DNA from: Acanthaster planci | Taxonomy: Eukaryota; Echinodermata; Asteroidea; Valvatida; Acanthasteridae | DNA length: 64,000 nucleotides | Assembly (NCBI RefSeq): GCF_001949145.1 | Contig: NW_019091418.1 | Coordinates: forward strand, 1,340,032-1,404,031 | Direction: 5' to 3' | Shown: piece by piece, positions 28,201 through 34,332 of the stretch | How positions within the stretch are numbered: position 1 is the first letter of the stretch | Layout: every line of letters starts with the position of its first letter | Notes under the pieces: model-generated | Told to the model about the DNA's origin: nothing | The model's input: only the letters and a program-made list of their open reading frames with translations | Database searches by the model: none | Program-made: the position numbers and the translations under genes

Positions 28201-31200
28201 TCAGATATTTTCCAAGGTGAGCATTGCACAAAACCTCAGCATAAATGCATCTTTCACTGGTTTGACGCTTAGAAGGAAAGTCCGTGAACTAGCCAAGATA
28301 CAGGAAAGACCTGTACATATTTTTACATTTTCAGTGCAACAATTCTCATACATTCCCACCCCAATAAAAAAACTCACCTCGGCTAAGAGAGAGATGGCAT
28401 CAATCGACACACCATGGTTCAAAGCTTTATCAAATCGTACAATATTTTGGATGTCATCTTCACATTCAGTGTCCTGAATAAAAAGATTTAAGACACATTT
28501 AAACAATTTTTGAACTGATCTCAGTAAAACCATATACATTGTACAACATTAACAGATATACATGTATTCTGCACATAGAAATGGTCATTGTGTCGAAAGA
28601 AATGATTACTTCTAAATATAATCCCCACTTTGCTCTTCTGACTCTTTGAATCAAATTTGCTCATACTTGCAACTTGAAATGGAGGCAAAATGTTCAGGTG
28701 GAGGGGGGGGTTTGGTCATCAAAAGTTTATTTTTCAGGGAGCAATTCTGGGCTGGGGCTGGTGAGGTAGGCATAAAGCTAAAAATGCAGAAAACATAGAA
28801 CAATGTAGTGCGTCTGTGTTTCACGAGTACGAGCATGATTTTTTTCTCTTCAAGTAAACTTGATGAACAGTAAAAATGTCATAAGGGCCTCAGTGCGCTA
28901 ACACACCGCCTTTGAATTAACAGTAAATTTTGCAGTTGTGTGTTTTGCTTTTAGCGCAAAAATTGCGCATTGTGTTGAGTTTGAATAACGCATTATGTAG
29001 CGTTTGTAATGGACCGCGCAATTTTCATTTATATGTCACAATGGCTGTTGCCGTGGATCGACCAATCAGAACTGAGAATTTAATCTGCCTGATGATAATC
29101 ACAAAAACTCTTGAGTTGTTACCTTGGTTAAAGCACCATTTCCTTCTTTACAGGGTCTGTTGCATGGGATGCCATCACAGCACATCATCCAAACATGGCA
29201 TTATGTCAAAAGCACACAAAAAAGACAAACATTAAGCAATATCCAAATGCCTTTGTAGAAGGGACAGATAAAATTTTAAGAAATCAATTAATAATGATCA
29301 TATTATGAATGGGTACCAAGTGATACGTTCTTTGGAAATATATGTACTAATGCCTTGAATACCGATTGCCAAAGGTAGGAACAAGACATAATTCAGTGCA
29401 AAAGAGACGTCCTTTTGTTGCATGAAGCAGAGCAACCAGGAAGGGGTGCTGATGCGGTGCTTGTATACATCAATTGAATATTTCATGATGAAAATTTGAG
29501 TTTGTTTATTGACCCCCGATGAATCTTTCTCCAAAACAGACAGATTTCAGAAAGGTTCTGACGGGCTCAAACCTAAATGTCCAGTCTTCAAACTTGAGTG
29601 ATTTCCAGTTGAACCCACTTTGAATATCCTGTGAAGTCCGATGGATATGGTTGGTCAGGCATTGCTTTGCGTGGCTTGTCATGGTTGTAATATTTCTCTG
29701 CGATAAGCAGCTTGAGGGCGTCGGTGTTCTCCGTCTTGAGGGCATAGTCCAGGGCGTCATCCTGCAGACACACACTTCTCCTGACGAACAAAGAAGGGAT
29801 CTCCTTGGTGTTATTGATCAATTTCTTCAAGAGGGCGTTGTCCTTGGTCAAGACGGCGCGGATAGCCCGCTTGCAGTTGACGTAATCCGACACTTTGGGA
29901 ATTTCCTTCTCATTCCTATGACAAATACACAAAAAGTCTGCTTTTATCCTCTGAAATATTCACTTGCAATGACAAACAGACTGACTTGATAAACATTCAA
30001 CCCCAAATGGCAGCAGGCTCTGTAATTCAACATGACAAGTTCTTTAACTCTCATTTTCAAGAAACACTTACTTATAACCTTCAAAAATCTGCATTACCCT
30101 CCTGGGAGGTCATGCCAATCAGACACTGCATTTTACTATTTTGAAATTCAGAACTCACAGTCACCATTAGGATGTACGTGTATACGTGTCAACTGGCAAC
30201 TCAGCCTTGGATAGGCTCATTGGGCACAGGCTTCATAATCCGTTTCCACACCTGGGGACTCCAAAGTGAGTCTTTCAGAAATGCTTAACACAGACATAGG
30301 TTGACTTTAATCTACAACTAGGACATACTTGACTTCAAACATCGGATCCTTGTCCACTACTTTAATGTTCAGGTTTGGTGTCAGTCTGCTGTTGGGATGT
30401 TTAGCCACTTTCTTCCCCTTCACCTGAAGCCCACTCTTGTTGGTTGCCTTCTTTGGCTTGTCCACCAGCTTCCCTTTTTGTTTTGCCTCCCCAGTGACGG
30501 TCCTTTTCTTGGTGTTGGACGTTTTTGGTTCGACCATCAGCTTCCCCTTTCCTTTCAGGTCCCCTGCAACAGTCTTTTTCTTGGTGTTGGATGTGGCCAC
30601 CATCTGCCGACTACTAAGCTTTCCAAAGCTGACCTTCTTGGTCTTGACAACCTTTGTGTCCTTTATGCCAGTAGCTTTCTCAGATCTTGCTTTTTCCCCC
30701 TTCCTACCTCCCCTTTGAAGTTTACCAGCCCCTCCCTTTTTAGTGGAGGTCTTGACTTTGCTCTTTGCATTTTGCCTCGTGGTGAACTTCTTAACTGAAA
30801 TACAATTGTAAAGGTTTAAATTCATTGACAGAAAGAATGCCAAAAGCAGCTGTTCACTATTCAGGGTTCCTGTGACAAGTTGCCACTGTCACAAAATGTC
30901 ACCACTTTAACACGTCATGTCCTGAAAATTTGTGAAAAAAAGGTACTGGTATTTAGCACTGTATATGAAAAGAAAGTGGCTACAAGAATGTGCCTGCAGC
31001 TAATACTTTGGCTATTTTTTTTACTGTTTGCCCGCTAAAAACCTACTATTACATGTAGGTAAACTTAACGTGAATCTGACATTGAAGCAGAGTAAGAGTC
31101 CCCACCAAGACATCTTCTCTTTCATGGAGACTTAACTCTAACTGAGGCAGGGGATTTGGTCCAGTGCCACAAATGATCCCTGTGTAAAAAACCACAGCCC

Positions 31201-34200
31201 AGACCATTGCCTAGGCATATTAATTCAGACACAAACATAGAGGTCACAGTTTATAGAAACATTAAACAATGATTCTCAAAATATCTGGCAAGGAATGGAA
31301 ATAGCCATGTACTGGAGTCTCCCGTAATTGGCTACAGATCCATAAGCAATTATACACATCTTGGAATACAGTAGTGAAAAAGTGTGCTTTACATGGTAAC
31401 AAAAATATAAATAAGAAATACAACGTAAAGGGAATTATCATGGATAGAACTAGATACAATTCTCGAAATACATTTTGTAATGCAGTTTTGTGTTACACTG
31501 TAAGACTACAAGTAATAAAAGCATGTTACAACTCAGTGGCATAACTATCAGGTGTATATCCTGCCCCTGAGTGGCCCCTTCCATTTGAGATCCTCAAATG
31601 CATAAGCTGAAGGGTATTAGCTTTCAGTGCATCCCAAAAAATCTGTGCCCCCAATCCAAGTTTAACCCTAGATACATGTACGTCACTATTACTACAATCG
31701 ATGTAGGTATGTGATCAAAGTACAATGAGAAAGCCCCTACACCCAGCTGTCAGTTAGCATAGTGCCAGTTGCTGCTAATAAAATCGACCAATAGCTAGAA
31801 CAGTACTTGCAACATTACTGAGGGCCTTCCAGAGAGCACTGTGGATGAATGTGCCCGGATCAATCTGCCAATAAATTCATACACACCTTGGTTTGTAGTC
31901 ACAGCTTGCCCTTTTAGTTTAGGCTTGTTGGAAACCACTCGGATGACAGTAGTCTTGGCTTTGGACTTGGACTTCTTGGCCGGCATTCTCACTGCTTTCT
32001 TGTCAGGAGGTTTAGATTTAGATTTAGATTTAGGAGCCTTTGTTGAGGTCTTCTTTGTGACTCTCTGGGGGTTAGGTTTAACAACCTTCCTGATCTTAGC
32101 AGGTACATGTCGCTCCGTCTTCTCTCCACTTGAGGAACGTTTCGTTGCCTTCTGATTCTTGTTTCTCAAGTCGCTCTGTCCCTTTGAACCTTGTTTTTGA
32201 CATTTGAATAGAAAAAAAGTCATGTGGCTAGTTTCACACAAGATTCAGTGCATACATAAAAGTCGTTTTTTAAATAAGTGCATTTCAGTCTGTTATGTGA
32301 ACCCTGCATAAGTGAGCCTGGAATGATCTACACACCCCAGGTTTAAAGGAACTAAGCAAAACAATCATTTTATTACAAATATTGAAAGTACTTTGTACAA
32401 GTATATGTGTACATGTACCCCTTTGTGTTTCAATTAACCTTCCTTTGAAATCTTTGTTTCGTTAGTCTAATCTGTATTTTGGAGCTGTTTTGATTGTCGT
32501 ACTATGGCAAATTTATACATCCATGAGCAAAACCGTGACGTCATCTAAGACGCTTGACCTCAATCACGTCAATGTTATATTGATTTGTGCACAAAAAATG
32601 CTGGCATCTTTTTATTTCACTGCTTTAATTTGCCATTTTTTTTAGCAATTGTTTGCTTTGTAAGAATTGCTCTTTGAACACAATTCTGAAAAAAGGCTAC
32701 TTACTGGTTTACAAAAGATCGAAATTTGAGTGCCGTAACTGATTTACATTATAGCAACAGTGCCCTCACTTGTCTGGAAATGCATGGACAATTTCCAATA
32801 CACTTAACTCACAAAAGATTTGAAACAGTTTTATACATTGAAGGAGAGAACATGCACAAAAAGTGAGTCTAAAAAAATTCATTGCACGGGTCCTTTTGCT
32901 ATGTATTAGACAGGAAACAAACCAGAAATGCACTTACTAGAAAGCAGCTTTCATAAAAGCTATCCGTGTAGACCAACAAGTCAATGAAACTAACTCAATC
33001 AAATTTCAGTCATTAAGTTTTCTGACGACATAAGGTGGAGCATTGCAGCCAATTTCACAAAATGTGGCCAAACTTTGCACCGTATGTAAGCTGTAAAGTT
33101 TTGGCAAAGATATGCAATATACTTTACATTCAATTTTGCTCAGTTGGGTACCCTGTGGCTAGGTAAGGTGCTATCTAAACATCTTAAATGATGAAAATCT
33201 CAGCTCTTACAAAAGCTGTTTCTTTGTAATATTGTAACGTTAAGCAATGGTGAGCCTTCGAATGACATCAGTTTGTAAAATCGTCCATTTTCAATTTGCT
33301 TGGTACAACTTACATCACATAAGATGAATGCATAAAATATGCCATATAATGTTGTGCAAGTCACAGCTTTACTAGGTGTGTAAACTTTGCAAAATGTGTC
33401 ATCATTTGTTGCACAACTTACTCAAAACAATGTGGCATGAATAAAGTTATGCCATAGCAAAATGATTTGAGAAATCGGCTACTGGGCTCTTTGAATTAAA
33501 AAATCTTCAATTCTTGTTTATAAATGCAGACTTAAAGCGTCCACTACTTCTTGTAATTAAATAGCAACTTTTGGAATTAATTGCTACAAACCTCGTTTCG
33601 TAGTTGTCTGCTTGGTTTGAGAGGTCATCGTTCCACCCTTCATCAGCTGCTTGGATACATGTACCTCTCGATTTGCAGGAGTCTTGACTCTAGTCTTGGG
33701 CTTCTTAGCGAGCACTCCAACATCATCCTGGTTTTTACCTGTCCTACGAGATTTCACCACTCTGGCCTCTGGAGATTCAACTTGGGAAGGTCTTTTCAGG
33801 GTCTCTCTGGTGCCTCTCTGGGTGTTAGGCTTAACGCCCTTGCTGAGCTTTGTGGGTGGTTCAGTCATCACTTGGCCTGAAGTATTCTTGCTGGTCTTAC
33901 GAGTTTTGTCTCTGACATGCACATCAACATCTTCATGACCTAATCCTGAAGGAAAATGAATATTTGTGAAAAATGCAAAAGTAATCATTCATGGGTGAAC
34001 AACGCAAAGCAGTTAATTTAGTATAAAATATCCTAGACACTCAGATCTACATGTAACCCTCCCCATCAAATAAACTCAAAGATAACCACAAATCATCATT
34101 AGGTTCAGTGTTCAGTTTATTTTTCTAACAAGTCCATCCACCACTTAGCCTGTAGAGTAGCAATTAACAAGATCAAAATGAAACTAAAAATGTTGAAATC

Positions 34201-34332
34201 CCAATAATCCCTGTTCATATCATCTTTCTTACGATCCACACTCCGCGTCTTAGATGCAGGAGACAGCCTTGAGACTCTACCCATTGGAGAAGGGATGCTG
34301 CGAAGAGACTCTGCAACCTTCTGCTTTCTGGC
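1130..34332 (-). CDS. Ankyrin-repeat/WGR PARP (PME-5/TANK-1-like poly(ADP-ribose) polymerase), 3' end outside window
   Basis: Thirty-seven coding exons were chained by hand on the minus strand; every junction keeps one open frame, giving about 2,097 codons. Protein order: Lys/Arg-rich low-complexity region (about residues 1-410), ankyrin repeats (about 410-1790; recurring TPLHxAA, TPLMIAA and LLxxGAxxN words, at least 15 repeats), Glu-rich linker (about 1800-1850), WGR domain (about 1850-1970; TEFEKIFKAKSGNNW is diagnostic), and the start of the PARP helical regulatory domain (FGHLSREVLQSASDVLDQV, matching the LGKLS-type helix of PARP1). The layout and length fit the C. elegans PME-5/TANK-1 class, not vertebrate tankyrase, which has no WGR. 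Expected activity is NAD-dependent ADP-ribosylation, probably nuclear, but the catalytic domain lies beyond position 1. The initiator is uncertain: an in-frame ATG at 34365 lies just upstream of a good acceptor, so either that ATG or an upstream exon is used. Family assignment is strong; the exact edges of a few exons are less so. Confidence 0.9.
1410..1531 (-). CDS. PARP-like gene, exon 36 (PARP helical regulatory domain)
   Basis: Acceptor cattttcag, donor CAG|gtatta. Encodes TKPEILEEALKEIGVDTSIM and NFGHLSREVLQSASDVLDQV. Joined directly to exon 35, it aligns without gaps to the VQ...LGKLS stretch of the PARP1 regulatory domain. Confidence 0.85.
1600..2028. mobile_element. Foldback MITE with TTAA target sites (piggyBac-type)
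   Basis: Two arms of about 150 nt are inverted copies of each other. Ends ACAGCACCTC and AGAGCACCTC (inverted) are flanked by TTAA at 1596-1599 and 2029-2032. TTAA duplication points to piggyBac-type mobilisation; no coding capacity. It lies in the intron between exons 35 and 36. Confidence 0.78.
2231..2432 (-). CDS. PARP-like gene, exon 35 (end of WGR, start of regulatory domain)
   Basis: Encodes FQKKPNKYALMEF, the closing WGR strand (compare the KKPGKY type), and LPEEIQHVVRMW, the first helix of the PARP regulatory domain. The frame requires the acceptor ttataagag; a better-looking tacag 15 nt upstream leads to a stop. Donor TGG|gtgagt, phase 0. Confidence 0.78.
2723..3007. mobile_element. 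Probable short DNA transposon
   Basis: Begins CTGGGGCCCAAATTCACGAA and ends with the inverted CTGGACCCAACTTCATGGT, so imperfect terminal inverted repeats of about 17 bp. No clear target duplication was found. Confidence 0.4.
3150..3300. repeat. LINE 3'-tail-like remnant
   Basis: Contains ggttttcctcccacttctaa and ends in a short atgaatgaataaataaa tail, resembling 3' ends of CR1/RTE-type retrotransposons. A similar piece lies near 61035-61130. Confidence 0.35.
3889..4058 (-). CDS. PARP-like gene, exon 34 (WGR core)
   Basis: Acceptor cttttgccag, donor AAAAG|gtgagt. Encodes LLSHWGVINGYRGETGKKY and EEAITEFEKIFKAKSGNNW, the hallmark WGR core and its long helix. The third residue of the WGR signature is Val here. 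WGR domains of PARPs bind DNA breaks and contact the regulatory domain. Confidence 0.9.
5209..5311 (-). CDS. PARP-like gene, exon 33 (WGR domain, first part)
   Basis: Acceptor tgtttttgaag, donor CAG|gtatgt, phase 0 out. Encodes DVLMDEEQNVRYHASMTKVE and SYLSFYSMQ, matching the start of WGR domains (a Y-D-V-x-L strand and then the F-Y-x-M-Q strand). Confidence 0.82.
5743..5906 (-). CDS. PARP-like gene, exon 32 (acidic linker)
   Basis: Acceptor tttgtcccaag, donor TTGAG|gtagga. Encodes PATPAWSDGLDFPSSQPD and RPEEEEKEDEL, a Ser/Glu-rich linker between the ankyrin array and the WGR domain. Confidence 0.82.
5962..6111. mobile_element. Short hAT-like MITE (tentative)
   Basis: Starts CAGTAGTGTTGCAGTCGAGA and ends GGTCTAGACTACAACACCG, with repeated GACCATC/GATGGTC words inside. 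The ends are roughly inverted copies; no target duplication was recognised. Confidence 0.4.
6484..6809 (-). CDS. PARP-like gene, exon 31 (last ankyrin repeats)
   Basis: Donor CTG|gtagag, phase 0. Encodes FVKMIQVIGRLIS, DSLGRTAIHHLMKTCDYGTY, GVGANLSEQDQNGKTPMDY and ALQKLTGDDALKL, the final ankyrin repeats. The downstream part is the same in both models of the 5' edge. Confidence 0.85.
6856..6894 (-). CDS. PARP-like gene, candidate exon 30 (39 nt)
   Basis: Needed if exon 29 ends in phase 1: it reads NGYEEDEKQDHSQ, then a 46-nt GT-AG intron, and joins exon 31 in frame. The alternative is that 6484-6894 is one exon read in another frame (MAMRKTRNKIIHKVGDS...), with the phase-0 donor of exon 29. 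Confidence 0.4.
7185..7250 (-). repeat. tRNA-like SINE head (degenerate)
   Basis: The minus strand reads GATTGCTCAGTGGAAGAGC (A-box-like) and then GGCTCAGATCCCA (B-box-like) with tRNA-like spacing. Probably an old SINE fragment; it does not fold as a clean tRNA by eye. Confidence 0.3.
7388..7514 (-). CDS. PARP-like gene, exon 29
   Basis: Acceptor ttttcctctattag. Encodes NEIVIVRVLMDHTYNPKEAG, completing the previous repeat, then a linker. Two donors keep a workable frame: CTGA|gtatgc (used here, phase 1) and ACT|gtaaaa further downstream (phase 0). Confidence 0.7.
8271..8538 (-). CDS. PARP-like gene, exon 28 (ankyrin)
   Basis: Acceptor tgtttctag, donor CAG|gtaagg. Encodes VTPLIFTILTNNFESCKLLL, GANPNVVDRNG and MTPLMHAVRQ, two ankyrin repeats at the C-terminal end of the array. 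Confidence 0.87.
9568..9685 (-). CDS. PARP-like gene, exon 27
   Basis: Acceptor tctttttctcag, donor GTCGA|gtgagt. The frame fixed by both neighbours reads DPVSFQSCIMCTDQRGRVPV and ASLFWGMLYNNSVAEIV, a divergent repeat. A longer open frame through the same bases is a shadow. Confidence 0.75.
10535..11285. mobile_element. Foldback DNA transposon with TA target sites
   Basis: Arms of roughly 200 nt are inverted copies (left from GTCTTGGCCCAAGACGTCAG; right end inverted GTCTTGGCCCAGGACGTCAG), flanked by TA on both sides (10533-10534 and 11286-11287). No transposase; open frames inside are short. Likely mobilised by a Tc1/mariner-type enzyme. Confidence 0.7.
11321..11438 (-). CDS. PARP-like gene, exon 26 (ankyrin)
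   Basis: Acceptor tctcttcag, donor GAAG|gtgagt. Encodes FLLDNGVKLFATDYRG and CTPLHYAAVNMNASFCKIFE. A foldback transposon ends only about 36 bp from its 3' splice donor. Confidence 0.85.
11708..11860 (-). CDS. PARP-like gene, exon 25 (ankyrin)
   Basis: Phase 0 at both ends; acceptor ctgtcatgtcag, donor AAG|gtgacg. Encodes QMTNDKGQNLLHLLAIHAVG, an ankyrin repeat opening. Confidence 0.8.
12259..12457 (-). CDS. PARP-like gene, exon 24 (ankyrin)
   Basis: Acceptor atattttcag, donor GAG|gtacaa. Encodes VAKWLIDKGANINQE, then a long non-repeat helical stretch with DWHFIILAIMDKIASGG. Confidence 0.83.
12886..12957 (-). repeat. tRNA-derived SINE promoter region
   Basis: The minus strand carries TGGTCGAGTGG (box A consensus) and GGTTCGAGTCC (box B consensus) at tRNA spacing. 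Flanking sequence is repetitive and shared with 19811-19985, so this is a SINE head, not a functional tRNA gene. Confidence 0.65.
13013..13144. repeat. Near-perfect hairpin, part of the SINE-like repeat
   Basis: Left arm 13013-13070 and right arm 13087-13144 (58 nt each) are inverted copies with a few differences around a 16-nt loop. The GGGCAAAACCC word at the inner ends recurs at 19816 and, inverted and altered, near 12800. Confidence 0.75.
13323..13399 (-). CDS. PARP-like gene, exon 23 (ankyrin)
   Basis: Acceptor tccaccttcag, donor AAAG|gtaggg. Encodes DLDIKDKDGCTPLSMAMV, an ankyrin turn and helix. Phase 0 in, phase 2 out. Confidence 0.8.
13809..13995 (-). CDS. PARP-like gene, exon 22 (ankyrin)
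   Basis: Acceptor ttttcctcctgccag, donor GAG|gtgagt. Encodes an insert and then the canonical repeat GRTPLHHAAEVGALDSIPSI. Phase 0 out. Confidence 0.85.
14328..14553 (-). CDS. PARP-like gene, exon 21 (ankyrin)
   Basis: Acceptor aattctcaag, donor TATGG|gtatgt. Encodes VAEQLVSAGASLHTVDD, NVLHAAVNKIDRKGSTTFVE and RLPIHYAFTKYG, spanning about two and a half repeats. Confidence 0.85.
14651..15270. mobile_element. Foldback element with arms of about 195 nt
   Basis: Left arm 14651-14845 and right arm 15075-15270 are inverted copies (for example cactggacagcaaaagaaac at the left end and its inverse at the right end), separated by about 230 bp. No coding potential and no clear target duplication. Confidence 0.65.
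15649..15761 (-). CDS. PARP-like gene, exon 20 (ankyrin)
   Basis: Acceptor tttcttctgcag, donor A|gtaagt. Encodes NNMPGIVPDLLAKGADIHG and a divergent SIMHHIPVYI helix. Confidence 0.8.
16164..16225 (-). CDS. PARP-like gene, exon 19 (short ankyrin)
   Basis: 62-nt exon with the strong acceptor ccattcctttcag and donor AA|gtaagt. Encodes LAAGADPNCSDKHNALLLAI, a clear ankyrin turn and first helix. Confidence 0.8.
16661..16821 (-). CDS. PARP-like gene, exon 18 (ankyrin)
   Basis: Encodes SCALHMLASKEPSNVFSTIM and YTPLLCAIVGQQAQNVITL. Acceptor gaattcacag, donor CTG|gtatgt, phase 0 out. Confidence 0.83.
17462..17597. mobile_element. 136-bp MITE with TA target sites
   Basis: Almost the whole element is an inverted repeat of about 60-nt arms, starting GTGCGCCTCCAAGAGTTTGC and ending with its near inverse, with TA at 17460-17461 and 17598-17599. 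Tc1/mariner-type target duplication. Confidence 0.7.
18101..18167 (-). CDS. PARP-like gene, exon 17 (short ankyrin half-repeat)
   Basis: 67-nt exon between ttgctcatag and the strong donor C|gtaagt. Encodes ALINLCESDINAVVEKDL, the second helix of the repeat begun in exon 16. Confidence 0.75.
18532..18600. repeat. 33-nt hairpin with 3-nt loop
   Basis: TGACGTTTCAATCCTAGC... at 18532-18564 is mirrored at 18568-18600 with a single mismatch. It lies in the intron between exons 16 and 17. It may be a minimal foldback repeat. Confidence 0.7.
19120..19263 (-). CDS. PARP-like gene, exon 16
   Basis: Acceptor atttcgttcag, donor TGG|gtattg. A basic insert (KGGKRTQRSKGSKVT) interrupts the ankyrin array before CTPLLKCITDHLNW. 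Phase 0 at both ends. Confidence 0.75.
19811..19985 (+). repeat. Second copy of the tRNA-like SINE element, truncated
   Basis: Contains GGGCAAAACCCATATTAGAA, a spacer with GACTCGGACCAGCCAGC, and the A-box TGGTTGAGTGG, in the opposite orientation to the copy at 12.8-13.1 kb. The B box is not recognisable. Confidence 0.55.
20357..20503 (-). CDS. PARP-like gene, exon 15 (ankyrin)
   Basis: Acceptor tttgtag, consensus donor AAT|gtgagt. Encodes GMIDLLKFFLSKNANIPLD and NLLHFIAGSRIDAYDEIFKL. Phase 0 at both ends. Confidence 0.85.
20894..21151 (-). CDS. PARP-like gene, exon 14 (ankyrin)
   Basis: Phase 0 at both ends; acceptor cgctccag, donor AAT|gtaagg. Encodes ITPLGAAYMKGHFGCAELLL, a long repeat TLLLTACSKSTTEESLRQL with FVENGADIHA, and the first helix of the next repeat (TPFRVALKN). 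Confidence 0.88.
21884..22092 (-). CDS. PARP-like gene, exon 13 (two ankyrin repeats)
   Basis: The acceptor ctaaccag is needed for frame; using the AG 4 nt downstream gives a stop codon. Encodes TSLMLACMNGHYPVATLLL and SPVHYAAAYGWWHCLKLLL, with GANPN and GGDPN turns. Donor GACGAG|gtattg, phase 0. Confidence 0.88.
22138..22160. repeat. (TTA)n microsatellite
   Basis: About six tandem ATT units in the intron after exon 12. Confidence 0.8.
22817..22976 (-). CDS. PARP-like gene, exon 12 (ankyrin)
   Basis: Encodes DCVRSLVKYGDAVDMKT and then LTPLMIAAERGHLQLAKVLI. Acceptor aattccag, donor AGAG|gttgat, phase 1 out. Confidence 0.85.
23160..24460. other. Intron interior with no recognised gene
   Basis: Part of the long intron between exons 11 and 12. 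A 155-codon plus-strand open frame (23357-23824) has no recognisable motif and no gene structure around it. I see no element ends here. Confidence 0.5.
24473..24573 (-). CDS. PARP-like gene, exon 11 (ankyrin)
   Basis: Acceptor ccagtttcag, donor GTG|gtatgt, phase 0 out. Encodes SKHFAIHYAAEGGHV; the second helix of the repeat continues in the next exon (DCVRSLVKYGDAV). Confidence 0.85.
24986..25098 (-). CDS. PARP-like gene, exon 10 (ankyrin)
   Basis: Strong acceptor ccttttcttttcag, donor CCTA|gtgcgt. Encodes VTPLMIAAKHGRTKNVEVLL, a canonical ankyrin repeat. Phase 2 in, phase 1 out. Confidence 0.85.
25680..25843 (-). CDS. PARP-like gene, exon 9 (two ankyrin repeats)
   Basis: Encodes ITPLHCAAINPNPKIIAKLL and FTPIHYAAACKSSGPLELLL, two well-formed ankyrin repeats. 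Acceptor ttgttcatag, donor AAAAG|gtatca, phase 2 out. Confidence 0.88.
26516..26596 (-). CDS. PARP-like gene, exon 8 (followed by GC-AG intron)
   Basis: Acceptor ttgctaatag. The reading frame of the next exon requires this exon to end ...CAGAGG with the donor GCAAGT. The nearest GT donor, 4 nt further on, would shift the frame. Encodes VLSATKPEQLTSFKAEVV. Confidence 0.7.
27082..27250. mobile_element. Short inverted-repeat element
   Basis: Outer ends GGAATAAAaaggTATTTAT and, inverted, GGAATAAATATGTGCTTG. An inner inverted pair (ctcaggagactgaatgctga and its near inverse before ctcctgag) also folds. A related GGTATTTATGAAT...GTTTAAGACC fragment occurs near 12105-12140. Confidence 0.5.
27705..27833 (-). 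CDS. PARP-like gene, exon 7 (ankyrin)
   Basis: Phase 0 at both ends; acceptor gttttgttgaag, donor GAG|gtagaa. Encodes GMIHRAVRAGHHKLASQMM, one ankyrin helix pair, then a basic stretch KKVKGRRGNGF. Confidence 0.8.
28378..28473 (-). CDS. PARP-like gene, exon 6
   Basis: Phase 0 at both ends; acceptor tttttattcag, consensus donor GAG|gtgagt. Encodes DTECEDDIQNIVRFDKAL followed by GVSIDAISLLAE, helical and ankyrin-like. Confidence 0.75.
29594..29915 (-). CDS. PARP-like gene, exon 5 (start of ankyrin region)
   Basis: Acceptor atttgtcatag. Encodes KRAIRAVLTKDNALLKKLI and DALDYALKTENTDALKLLIA, helical pairs typical of divergent ankyrin repeats. The donor is either CAA|gtttga (chosen) or TGG|gttcaa 15 nt upstream; both keep phase 0. 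Confidence 0.75.
30329..30794 (-). CDS. PARP-like gene, exon 4 (Lys-rich, internal repeat)
   Basis: Acceptor gtatttcag, donor AA|gtatgt, phase 1 in and phase 2 out. Very Lys-rich. It holds two imperfect tandem units of about 25 residues, one starting TSNTKKKTVAGDLKGKGK and one TSNTKKRTVTGEAKQKGK. The end (KVVDKDPMFEVK) leads into the folded part. Confidence 0.8.
31887..32189 (-). CDS. PARP-like gene, exon 3 (Lys-rich)
   Basis: Acceptor aaaaacaag, donor CAAG|gtgtgt; symmetric phase 1. Encodes KVVKPNPQRVTKKT and MPAKKSKSKAKT, parallel to words in exon 2. Such basic tails usually bind nucleic acid or carry nuclear localisation signals; that role is inferred from composition only. Confidence 0.75.
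32190..33591. other. Intron between exons 2 and 3
   Basis: About 1.4 kb of AT-rich sequence without open frames of note or recognisable repeat ends. Confidence 0.5.
33592..33945 (-). CDS. PARP-like gene, exon 2 (Lys-rich)
   Basis: Acceptor ttccttcag, donor CGAG|gtttgt; both ends phase 1, so the exon is symmetric. Encodes a Lys/Arg/Thr-rich, presumably disordered segment including KGVKPNTQRGT and AKKPKTRVKT. It resembles the next exon and looks like a duplicate of it. Confidence 0.75.
34233..34332 (-). CDS. PARP-like gene, exon 1 seen (basic N-terminus)
   Basis: Begins after the acceptor ctttgtacag and ends at the donor C|gtaaga, phase 1. Encodes ARKQKVAESLRSIPSPMG and further basic residues. 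The frame is open back to an ATG at 34365 (MTSSKLFCFVQ), which could be the start if this is the first exon. Confidence 0.6.

Noticed and set aside
30397-30798. Plus-strand frames of 133 and 93 codons
   Set aside because: Antisense of the Lys-rich exon 4; the Phe/Leu-rich composition is simply the complement of Lys codons.
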